Source of the DNA: JBOGVZ01 sp050692985
Lineage (GTDB): Bacteria > Actinomycetota > UBA4738 > CALAEC01
DNA: 7,385 nucleotides
Assembly (NCBI GenBank): GCA_050692985.1
Contig: JBOGVZ010000015.1
Coordinates: 1 to 7,385 of the forward strand
Direction of reading: 5' to 3'
Below are positions 1 to 5,213 of the stretch, piece by piece (the first letter of the stretch is position 1; each line of letters opens with the position of its first letter). The notes under the pieces are model-generated. The model was not told the DNA's origin, ran no database searches, and saw only the letters and a list, made by a program, of their open reading frames with translations. The translations under genes and the position numbers were made by a program.

Positions 1-1052
1 CGGCTGCGGTGGTGGCCACCGTCGGCTCCGCGGTGCGGACCGTGGTCATCCCCCGGGGGATCCCCTCGCGGCTCACCCGCTTCGTGTTCTTCCAGATGCG
101 GCGGCTCTTCCGGCTGCGGGCCCGGCCCAGCGCGCCCTACGAGAAGCGGGATCACGTCATGGCCCTGTACGCTCCGGCCAGCCTCCTGATCCTGGTCCTC
201 ACGTGGATCACCATCGTGATCTTCGCCTTCACCGGGATGTACTGGGGGTTGGGGGGGAGGTCGTTGCGGGAGTCCTTCACCCTGTCGGGTTCCGCGGTGC
301 TGACGCTGGGATTCGCCGAGCCTCACGACCTCCCGGCCACGGTCCTCGTTTTCGCCGAGGCCGCCCTGGGGCTGATCCTCCTGGCCCTGCTGATCACCTA
401 CCTGCCGTCGATCTACGGGGTGTTCTCCCGCCGGGAGAACCTGGTCGCCGGGATGGAGCTTCGCGGGGGATCCCCGCCGTCTGCGGTGGAGGTCCTCCAG
501 CGGAGCTGGCGGGTGGATCGGTTCGCGAAGCTGGGGATCCTGTGGCGCCGAGGGGAGCAGTGGTTCCTGGAGCTCCAGGAGACGCACACGTCGTTCCCTG
601 CGGTGGCCTTCTTCCGGTCGCCCATCCCCGAGCACTCTTGGGTGACGTCGGCAGGGACCATCCTTGACGCGGCCTCGCTCATGCTCTCGGCCGTGGACCG
701 TCCCCCCGACGCGGACGCGGCGTACTGCATCAGGGCCGGCTACCTCTCGCTCAGGCGGATCGCGGCCTTCTTCCGGATCCCGTTCGACCCCGACCCTCGG
801 CCCGACGATCCCGTCATGATCCAGCGAGACGAGTTCGACCGGGCGTGCGAGGCGCTGGCCGCCCAGGGGATCCCTCTCAAGCCCGACAGGGAGCAGGCAT
901 GGCGGGACTTCGCCGGCTGGCGGGTGAACTACGATCGGGTGCTGATCGCCCTGGCCGGGCTCACCATGGCCCCGTACGCCCCATGGTCCTCGGACCGGTC
1001 GGTTCGGGACTGGCGGCCGAGGGCGTCGCTGCGGGAGCTCCGCCGGAGCTAG
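1..1052 (+). CDS. Membrane protein with a K+-channel-like two-helix pore layout (5' end outside window)
   Basis: The reading frame is open to the left edge. The first possible start inside the window is a GTG at 9, but a hydrophobic stretch is already under way there, so the true start is probably upstream. Numbering from that GTG gives 347 residues. Membrane helices are predicted at about 52-79 and 108-135. Between them lies a re-entrant-loop-like segment (about 86-105) ending in T-L-G-F-A-E-P, which resembles the channel filter T-x-G-[YF]-G but has Ala as the last filter residue. A basic stretch (RRLFRLRARP, 31-40) precedes the first helix. The remaining 210 residues look soluble and probably cytoplasmic; they contain an E-T-H-T-S-F-P motif near 191 and no nucleotide-binding motif I recognise. 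The role is therefore inferred: a channel-related or pore-like integral membrane protein. The last four bases overlap the stop of the convergent oxidoreductase gene. I am confident it is a real membrane protein gene and unsure about ion conduction. Confidence 0.8.
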   Translation, partial: AAVVATVGSAVRTVVIPRGIPSRLTRFVFFQMRRLFRLRARPSAPYEKRDHVMALYAPASLLILVLTWITIVIFAFTGMYWGLGGRSLRESFTLSGSAVLTLGFAEPHDLPATVLVFAEAALGLILLALLITYLPSIYGVFSRRENLVAGMELRGGSPPSAVEVLQRSWRVDRFAKLGILWRRGEQWFLELQETHTSFPAVAFFRSPIPEHSWVTSAGTILDAASLMLSAVDRPPDADAAYCIRAGYLSLRRIAAFFRIPFDPDPRPDDPVMIQRDEFDRACEALAAQGIPLKPDREQAWRDFAGWRVNYDRVLIALAGLTMAPYAPWSSDRSVRDWRPRASLRELRRS

Positions 1053-1909
1053 AGGACCAGGTCGGCGAGCCGGTCGACCTGTTCGAGGTCCGCCACCGTG
1101 GGGTCGAAGATCAGCTCGTCGACCCCGGCCTCCTCGAACCGGCTGACGGTGGTCCGGACGTCCTCGGGGCTCCTGGGTGTCCCGTCGGCGATGCCCTGCG
1201 CCCACTGCCCGAGGTACGCGTAGTAGTCGAGGAGGTAGGCCTTCGAGTCGTCGACGATCTCGTCGCCGAGGGAGAAATAGTTGAGAGCTACGAACCGGGG
1301 CCGACCCTCGCGGCCGGCCTCCTTCCACGCCGCCCGAACCCGCTCCGCGAACGGCGCCACCTGGTCCGGGCCGCTTCCGCCAGCGGTCCACCCGGCTCCC
1401 CACCGCACCACTCGGTCGATCACGGCGTCCGCCGTGCCCCCCATCAGGATGGGCACCTGCCCGGCGACCGGCCTGGGCGTGGACGGCTTCGGACACCCGC
1501 CTACGAGCTCGCCCCGCCAGGCGCCGTGCAGCAGCTCGAGGTCCTCATCGAACCGCCGGCCCCGATCCTCGAATCCGCGCTCCGAGGCCACGAAGTCGTC
1601 CCGCCGGCCGCCCACGGCCAGGCCCAGGGTCAGGCGGCCGCCGGAGAGCTGATCGACGCTGGCGGCTTCCTTCGCCAGGAGGACGGGGTTGCGGGTCGGT
1701 GCCAGCAGGATGTTCGTCAGCAGGCCGATCCTCTCGGTCACGGCCCCCGCCGCAGCCAGCGCGACCAGGGACTCGTAGCTCGGGTAGGCGATCCGATCGA
1801 TCGTGGCCAGCGTGGAGAATCCGCGCTCCTCAGCTCGGGCGGCCCACCGCACCAGGAGCCTGCCCGGCGTTCCGGGGATGGGGTTGGGAAGACCGATACC
1901 GATCCGCAT
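1049..1909 (-). CDS. LLM-class flavin- or F420-dependent oxidoreductase
   Basis: This is a 286-residue protein of the luciferase-like monooxygenase (TIM-barrel) family, which uses FMN or, often in actinobacteria, coenzyme F420 for hydride transfer or monooxygenation; the substrate cannot be told. Family hallmarks are the opening strand MRIGIGLPN, T-E-R-I-G-L-L-T-N-I-L-L-A-P near 58-71, N-P-V-L-L-A-K-E-A-A-S-V-D-Q-L-S-G-G-R near 74-92, and G-L-A-V-G-G-R-R-D-D-F at 96-106, the usual cofactor-phosphate region. A later P-I-L-M-G-G (153-158) begins another barrel strand. The open frame extends 57 codons further upstream, but that part is Pro/Arg/Ser-rich and overlaps the CBS gene. The ATG at 1909 matches the family start and has GGGGAG just before it. 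It lies 37 bases after the CBS gene on the same strand, so the two are probably co-transcribed. At about 286 residues it falls in the normal family range. Confidence 0.92.
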   Translation of the reverse strand: MRIGIGLPNPIPGTPGRLLVRWAARAEERGFSTLATIDRIAYPSYESLVALAAAGAVTERIGLLTNILLAPTRNPVLLAKEAASVDQLSGGRLTLGLAVGGRRDDFVASERGFEDRGRRFDEDLELLHGAWRGELVGGCPKPSTPRPVAGQVPILMGGTADAVIDRVVRWGAGWTAGGSGPDQVAPFAERVRAAWKEAGREGRPRFVALNYFSLGDEIVDDSKAYLLDYYAYLGQWAQGIADGTPRSPEDVRTTVSRFEEAGVDELIFDPTVADLEQVDRLADLVL

Positions 1910-1946
1910 GGACTCCCCGAACCTGCGGCCTGCGACCGGTATTCCG

Positions 1947-2447
1947 TCAGCCGCGCTCGTCCCGATGGGCCCGCTGGACCCGGTCGGGTGTTCCCCGGGG
2001 CGGGTAGTTCGAGACGTCCGCGGTGGAGGTGGACTCGGAGATCTCCTCCAGGGTCTCCCCAACCGCGCGCTCGGACGCATCGGCCAGGGCTACATCGCCG
2101 AGGGACAGGATGCCCACCAGCTCCCCGGCCTTCACCACCGGGAGGCGGCGGATCCGGTGCTCGGCCATCATCGACCGAGCTTCCGACAGCTTCGTGTCAG
2201 GGGTCACGGTCACCGGCACGGTCGTGGCGATTTCTTGCAGGCGCACGTCGAGGGGATCCTTCCGCTCGGCGAGCACTCTGAGCACGAGGTCTCGGTCGGT
2301 CACCAGGCCCACCAGCCGCCCTTCCTCCGCCACGGGGATGACCCCGGTGTCGAACTGCTTCATCATCGCGGCCGCATCGGCTGCGTTCATCGTTGGCCCG
2401 GCGGTCTGGGGCGACTCGGTCATGGCGTGGCGAACCAGGATCGACAT
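1947..2447 (-). CDS. Tandem CBS-domain protein
   Basis: This 166-residue soluble protein consists of two CBS domains forming one Bateman module, which typically binds adenine nucleotides or related ligands and acts as an energy or redox sensor. CBS1 spans about 5-60 and has G-V-I-P-V (35-39) and G-L-V-T-D-R-D-L (47-54). CBS2 spans about 73-122 and has R-R-L-P-V-V (100-105) and L-V-G-I-L-S-L-G-D-V-A (110-120). The C-terminal 40 residues are polar and probably disordered. No catalytic or DNA-binding domain is attached, so it is a stand-alone sensor of a kind common in actinobacteria. The start is well supported: a GGGAGG ribosome-binding site lies a few bases upstream of the ATG. It is the first gene of a probable operon with the downstream oxidoreductase. 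The partner and ligand are unknown. Confidence 0.93.
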   Translation of the reverse strand: MSILVRHAMTESPQTAGPTMNAADAAAMMKQFDTGVIPVAEEGRLVGLVTDRDLVLRVLAERKDPLDVRLQEIATTVPVTVTPDTKLSEARSMMAEHRIRRLPVVKAGELVGILSLGDVALADASERAVGETLEEISESTSTADVSNYPPRGTPDRVQRAHRDERG

Positions 2448-2481
2448 GGGTCCTCCCTTCGAGGCTCCGTTCTCGATGACC

Positions 2482-2506
2482 TATCCCGCCGGTCGGAGGG
2501 CCAAAC
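2482..2506 (-). promoter_or_regulatory. Possible stress-sigma-type promoter for the CBS/oxidoreductase operon
   Basis: On the minus strand GTTT (2503-2506) is followed after 15 bases by GGGATA (2482-2487). The known alternative sigma consensus in Gram-positives (SigB/SigF type) is roughly GTTT, 12-17 bases, then GGGTAT or GGGWAW, so the -10 match is only partial. The position would give a leader of roughly 25-30 bases before the CBS start, which is sensible. A 5-bp inverted repeat (AAACC 2503-2507, GGTTT 2516-2520) overlaps the -35, and a GGCGG-A-CCGCC dyad at 2551-2561 lies further upstream. No clear housekeeping -35/-10 pair is visible. The call is tentative. Confidence 0.22.
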
Positions 2507-2615
2507 CGCCGAGGAGGTTTCAGCCCCCGCTACGTGGAAATAAGAGTGGCGGCGGACCGCCTCAGCCCCTGGTGGCCGGGTAGACCCAACGGGGCCCTGG
2601 CGGCCAAGCCCGAGA

Positions 2616-2656
2616 GCAGGCCCTCGAGGACGGCTCCCTCCCCCTCGAGGGTCTGC
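2616..2656 (-). terminator. Strong hairpin after the 38-residue ORF, probable terminator
   Basis: The arms 2616-2629 and 2643-2656 are complementary over 14 bp with one imperfect pair (2620/2652), around a 13-base loop. The inner nine pairs, CCCTCGAGG / CCTCGAGGG, are perfect. On the minus strand the hairpin begins 12 bases after the stop of the small ORF at 2669. A second, smaller hairpin (CCAGGG 2662-2667, CCCTGG 2673-2678) holds that stop codon in its loop. No U-tract follows on either strand, as is frequent for proposed terminators in high-GC actinobacteria. It could also help insulate the CBS operon from upstream transcription. Confidence 0.55.
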
Positions 2657-2668
2657 CGCTTCCAGGGG

Positions 2669-2785
2669 TCAGCCCTGGTCGGAGGCGTCCTCGTTGTCGT
2701 CCTCGGCGGGGCGGCGGCCCATGGCGGCGCCGATGAGGTCGGCGACCACCAGGTTCGCTTCCGTCAGCCGAACGTCCCAGTGCAT
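2669..2785 (-). CDS. Small hypothetical protein, 38 residues
   Basis: I do not recognise this protein. It starts MHWDVRLTEANLVVADLIG, has a short amphipathic or hydrophobic middle (about 10-22), then a basic G-R-R and a strongly acidic tail (E-D-D-N-E-D-A-S-D). It is too short for a membrane helix of normal length to be certain. Support for translation: an AAGGGAG ribosome-binding site at 2793-2799 with an ideal 7-base gap to the ATG at 2785. Support for its being a separate transcription unit: a strong hairpin starting 12 bases after its stop. The frame remains open upstream to 2944, but that extension would run into the oppositely oriented YihY-like gene and lacks a good start signal. It is transcribed away from the membrane operon and towards the CBS operon. 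It could be a small regulatory or accessory protein, or a chance ORF. Confidence 0.5.
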   Translation of the reverse strand: MHWDVRLTEANLVVADLIGAAMGRRPAEDDNEDASDQG

Positions 2786-2820
2786 GTCGTCACTCCCTTG
2801 TCGTCGGTCGTTCGTTACGG

Positions 2821-2850
2821 AGTATCGGGAGGATGACCGACCTCCTTGAA
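2821..2850 (-). promoter_or_regulatory. Possible promoter of the 38-residue ORF
   Basis: On the minus strand TTCAAG (2845-2850) and GATACT (2821-2826) are separated by 18 bases, a weak match to a housekeeping -35/-10 pair (about four of six positions at the -10). The leader to the ATG at 2785 would be about 30 bases and would include the ribosome-binding site. The -35 overlaps the left arm of the inverted repeat at 2848-2870. Confidence 0.25.
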
Positions 2851-2870
2851 CGGCTCCGTTAGGGCCGTTC
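2848..2870. repeat. Inverted repeat in the divergent intergenic region, possible operator
   Basis: GAACGGC (2848-2854) and GCCGTTC (2864-2870) are perfect 7-bp inverted arms around a 9-base spacer. The spacer contains a further CCGTT that pairs with AACGG of the left arm, giving a nested dyad AACGG-ct-CCGTT (2849-2860). It lies 24 bases before the YihY-like start and next to the possible promoter of the small ORF, so it is placed to act on either direction as an operator or as a leader hairpin. No known regulator's consensus is recognised. Confidence 0.4.
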
Positions 2871-2894
2871 CCCGGGGGGGTAACCAACGGGGAG

Positions 2895-4127
2895 ATGCTG
2901 GAGCGGATCAAGCAGAGCTCGGTGGTCCGGATCGCCCGGGCCACGAGCGAGCGGTACGGGGACGACGCCGGGGGCTATCTGGCCGCGGCGATCGCCTACT
3001 ACGGCTTCCTGTCGTTCCTCCCCCTCGTGCTCCTGGGCGTGTCGATCGTGGGGTTCGCCATGGACCGGAACCCCGGGTTCCAGGCGGAGGTGGAGGCCGC
3101 CCTGACCCGCTCGATCCCCGGCGTGGAGGCCCTGGTGGAGAGGAGCCTCCGGGCCGCGCAGGAGAGCCGGGTGGCCGTGGGCCTGGTGGCCCTGGCGGGG
3201 CTCCTGTGGTCCGGGACGGGCGTGGTGGGGGCCGGGCGGAACGCCGTCCGCATCGTGTTCCGGGAGGGCCCCCCCAGGGCGGGCCTGCGACGTTTGATCT
3301 GGCTCGTGGCCGTCACGGTGGGGCTGGGGTTGGTGGGTCTGACCGCCACGTCCCTGGCGGCGGTCGCCGCGAGCCTCGAGAGCCAGGGGCCGGCTGGCAT
3401 CGCGCTCCGGGCGGTGGCGATGCTGATGGCCTTCGGGCTGGACGTGGTGCTGTTCCTGGTCACCTACCGGGTACTCCGGAGGGGCCGAGCCGCCTGGCCC
3501 GACCTGGTGCCCGGGGCCGTCTTCGTGGCCCTGGGATGGTCGGGCCTGAAGCTCCTGGGCGCCTGGTACGCGGGCCGGACGGCCGAGGGCTCCACGCCGG
3601 TGTACGGGGCCTTGGCCACGGCCGTGGGGGTTCTGGTGATCATGTACCTGGCCGCCAGGCTGTTCGTGTACGGGGCCGAGCTGAACGCGGTCCTGCTGGA
3701 GGAGAGAGGAGGGCTACGGATGAACACCGACAGACGGGACGGCCGGCCCGACGACCTGTCCACACCTCAGCTGGTGGGGCGGATGGCCGGGGACGTGGGC
3801 CTGTTGATCAGGAAGGAGGTCGAGCTCGCGCGCCAAGAGATCACCGAGGGGATCTCGGCGAAGCTCCAGGGAGCGGCGGCGTTCGCCGTCGCCGCGGCGC
3901 TCGGCCTGTTCGTGCTGGGGTTCCTCGGCGCGGCCGCGGCCGCGGCCCTGGACCTGGTGCTCCCGCTGTGGGCGGCACTGCTGATCGTGGCGGGGGTCGT
4001 CTTGGTGGTGGCGGTCGGGGCCGCCCTCTACGGGAGGTCGCGGCTGCAGCAGCCGGTGGCGCCCGAGCAGGCGAAGCGCACGATCAAGGAGGACGTGGAA
4101 TGGGCCAGAGCGCAGCTGCGACGGTGA
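2895..4127 (+). CDS. YihY/BrkB-like membrane protein joined in frame to a Holin-X domain
   Basis: This is one continuous 410-codon frame with two parts. Residues 1-275 are YihY/BrkB-like: A-A-A-I-A-Y-Y-G-F-L-S-F-L-P-L near 30-44, a membrane segment near 95-112, the G-R-N-A-V motif near 114-118, two or three helices over 134-195, and the conserved end W-P-D-L-V-P-G-A (201-208), P-V-Y-G-A-L (235-240) and Y-G-A-E-L-N-A-V (259-266). The family has about six helices and no settled function; the old RNase BN name is wrong for it. Residues 276-410 match actinobacterial Holin-X (PF07332-like): S-T-P-Q-L-V-G-R-M (289-297), an amphipathic helix rich in E, K and R, two helices at about 325-350 and 356-379, and the closing K-E-D-V-E-W-A-R-A. 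These parts are normally separate proteins of about 280 and 130 residues. An internal ATG at 3720 with its own ribosome-binding site may also, or instead, start the second part. The start at 2895 has GGGGAG directly abutting it, so its signal is weak. Confidence 0.85.
   Translation: MLERIKQSSVVRIARATSERYGDDAGGYLAAAIAYYGFLSFLPLVLLGVSIVGFAMDRNPGFQAEVEAALTRSIPGVEALVERSLRAAQESRVAVGLVALAGLLWSGTGVVGAGRNAVRIVFREGPPRAGLRRLIWLVAVTVGLGLVGLTATSLAAVAASLESQGPAGIALRAVAMLMAFGLDVVLFLVTYRVLRRGRAAWPDLVPGAVFVALGWSGLKLLGAWYAGRTAEGSTPVYGALATAVGVLVIMYLAARLFVYGAELNAVLLEERGGLRMNTDRRDGRPDDLSTPQLVGRMAGDVGLLIRKEVELARQEITEGISAKLQGAAAFAVAAALGLFVLGFLGAAAAAALDLVLPLWAALLIVAGVVLVVAVGAALYGRSRLQQPVAPEQAKRTIKEDVEWARAQLRR
3706..3723 (+). 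promoter_or_regulatory. Internal ribosome-binding site and start for a separate Holin-X protein (3720-4127)
   Basis: GGAGGG at 3708-3713, within a longer purine run, lies 6 bases before an in-frame ATG at 3720, exactly where the Holin-X part begins. This is a better initiation signal than that of the upstream start at 2895. Use of this ATG would give a free 135-residue Holin-X protein. The sequence ATGA (3720-3723) is the usual stop/start overlap of coupled genes, but here its TGA is out of frame by one base with the YihY part, so no stop separates the two. Confidence 0.6.
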
Positions 4128-4498
4128 GGGAGATCGAGGACATCCGCGACCGGCTCGACGCCGAGATGCGAGAGCTGGAGCGGCGGATGCCCCAGCCGGC
4201 CGTGTGGGCGAAGCGAGCGGCGGGCGTGGCGGTCGGCGGAGGGGTCACGGGCCTGGTGCTCATGTCCGTCCTCCGCCGGAAGAAGAGGAAGCGCCGGGCC
4301 GCCGAGCCGCGCCGGCCCGTCCAGCCGGTGGTTCAGGTGGTGCCGGAGGGCACGGCGGAGCGGCTGTCCGCGGCGCTGGCCGACGGCCGGTGGAAGCCGT
4401 GGCTGGCCGCCGGCGCGGGAGTCTGGCTGGCGATGCGGCTCCTTGAGCTCCGTCAGCTCCGGCAGCTGAACCGACGACTGATCGACGCCCGGGCCTAG
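4100..4498 (+). CDS. DUF3618-like small membrane protein
   Basis: This 132-residue protein starts with the motif typical of DUF3618 (PF12277): I-E-D-I-R-D-R-L-D-A-E-M-R-E-L-E at about 12-27, a short charged helix. A membrane segment follows at about 38-58, then a very basic stretch (R-R-K-K-R-K-R-R, 59-66), a Pro/Val linker, a second hydrophobic segment at about 99-113, and a charged Leu/Arg-rich helical tail. Function is unknown; it is predicted at the cytoplasmic membrane. The ATG at 4100 was chosen because a perfect AAGGAGG (4086-4092) lies 7 bases upstream, inside the end of the preceding gene, giving a 28-base overlap. A GTG at 4124 would instead give a 4-base GTGA overlap but has a weaker signal. 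Holin-X and DUF3618 genes are often adjacent in actinobacteria, so the two probably act in the same envelope process. Confidence 0.85.
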   Translation: MGQSAAATVREIEDIRDRLDAEMRELERRMPQPAVWAKRAAGVAVGGGVTGLVLMSVLRRKKRKRRAAEPRRPVQPVVQVVPEGTAERLSAALADGRWKPWLAAGAGVWLAMRLLELRQLRQLNRRLIDARA

Positions 4499-4510
4499 CC
4501 CGCCGGAAGG

Positions 4511-4516
4511 TAGCAT
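4511..4516 (+). promoter_or_regulatory. Possible -10 element of a leaderless promoter for the lipoprotein gene
   Basis: TAGCAT fits TAnnnT, the common actinobacterial -10 pattern, and ends 7 bases before the ATG at 4524. That would place the transcription start at or next to the start codon. The only ribosome-binding-site candidate (GGAAGG, 4505-4510) is 13 bases from the ATG, which is too far. No clear -35 is seen. Confidence 0.4.
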
Positions 4517-4523
4517 CGCCCGG

Positions 4524-5213
4524 ATGTCCCGTCCGGGCCTCCTCGTCGTCGCCGCGCTGACGGCCACGACGTTGGCGTGCCGGGCCGAGGTGGGCGGGCC
4601 GAGCCCCCCGCCCCCCGCCCCGCCGCCGGACCGGCTGGTGCGGCCTGGGGCCACCCCCGTGGAGACGGTGGCTGGAGACCTGGACGGCGATGGTGTCGAG
4701 GAGGTGATGATCTCGTCCGCGTCGGTGGCCGCCGACGACCTCGGGATCGCCACCCCTTACCTCGAGGTCTTCGATGTCCGCGACGGCCGGTGGGCCCGGG
4801 TGTTCGACGCCACCGGTTCCGCACCGCCCGGGGGAGGGGCGCCGCCGCACATGCTCGCGGCGGCCGGCGCCGGGTTCGTGGGGCAGTCCGTCCAGGCCCT
4901 CGAGGCTGTCGACTTCGCGGGCGACGGGCAGCCGGAGATGGTCGTGGGTATCGGCAACTTCGGGGCCACGGCGGGGCCGCTGGAGCTGTGGATCGTGTCG
5001 ATGGGCGATGGGGGCGGCCTGGCCACCGAGCTCTACCGGGCCACCGCCCGGGGCGGGGAGATCCGCGTTGAGGGCGACCTGCTCCGGTTCGCGTACGGCG
5101 TGTACCGGGGGCGAGACCCGGGATGCTGTCCGAGCCAGCGCGCCGTGGAGACGATCGGATGGGACGGGGAGGGGATCGCGGTGATCGCGTTTCGCCGCAG
5201 CCCGAACCGATGA
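4524..5213 (+). CDS. Putative lipoprotein with an FG-GAP/VCBS-like calcium-loop motif
   Basis: The 229-residue product begins with a lipoprotein signal: a short N-terminus, a hydrophobic core (about 6-17) and a lipobox T-L-A-C with the modified cysteine at 19. A Pro-rich linker (about 26-35) follows, as expected for a protein tethered to the outer face of the membrane. The mature part contains G-D-L-D-G-D-G-V-E-E-V (51-61), resembling the D-x-D-x-D-G calcium loop of FG-GAP/VCBS repeats, and a second weaker copy, D-F-A-G-D-G-Q-P-E-M-V (130-140). Near the end is P-G-C-C-P-S-Q (199-205), whose two adjacent cysteines could form a disulfide. I recognise no enzyme family; a binding or structural role is likely. 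Its TGA overlaps the ATG of mutY by four bases, so the two are probably co-transcribed and translationally coupled despite having no obvious functional link. Confidence 0.82.
   Translation: MSRPGLLVVAALTATTLACRAEVGGPSPPPPAPPPDRLVRPGATPVETVAGDLDGDGVEEVMISSASVAADDLGIATPYLEVFDVRDGRWARVFDATGSAPPGGGAPPHMLAAAGAGFVGQSVQALEAVDFAGDGQPEMVVGIGNFGATAGPLELWIVSMGDGGGLATELYRATARGGEIRVEGDLLRFAYGVYRGRDPGCCPSQRAVETIGWDGEGIAVIAFRRSPNR

Noticed and set aside
845..2281. A 478-codon plus-strand open frame opposite the CBS and oxidoreductase genes
   Set aside because: It is longer than either real gene, but its translation is low-complexity Pro/Arg/Gly-rich and matches no family, while the minus strand encodes two clear families. 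Long antisense frames are expected at this GC content.
2534..2836. A 100-codon plus-strand frame in the intergenic region
   Set aside because: It starts at a GTG without a ribosome-binding site, covers the minus-strand small ORF and its hairpin, and resembles no protein family.
2833..2862. A nine-codon ORF (MTDLLERLR) upstream of the YihY-like gene, considered as a leader peptide
   Set aside because: The purine-rich GGGAGG abuts its ATG with no spacing, and it shows no run of regulatory codons. Its overlap with the inverted repeat is noted but not enough to call it.
2895..3719. Ribonuclease BN, an old name for YihY-like proteins
   Set aside because: That name came from a mistaken assignment; the protein is a multi-pass membrane protein without nuclease motifs.
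2846..4099. Plus-strand frame upstream of the DUF3618-like gene, open from 2846
   Set aside because: Only its last 132 codons are a real gene. The rest is Gly/Arg/Pro-rich and overlaps the YihY/Holin-X frame, so I placed the start at 4100 on the basis of the AAGGAGG.
3720..4498. Prophage remnant or lysis cassette suggested by the holin-like gene
   Set aside because: Actinobacterial Holin-X proteins next to DUF3618 are ordinary chromosomal genes. No endolysin, phage structural gene, integrase or attachment site is present.
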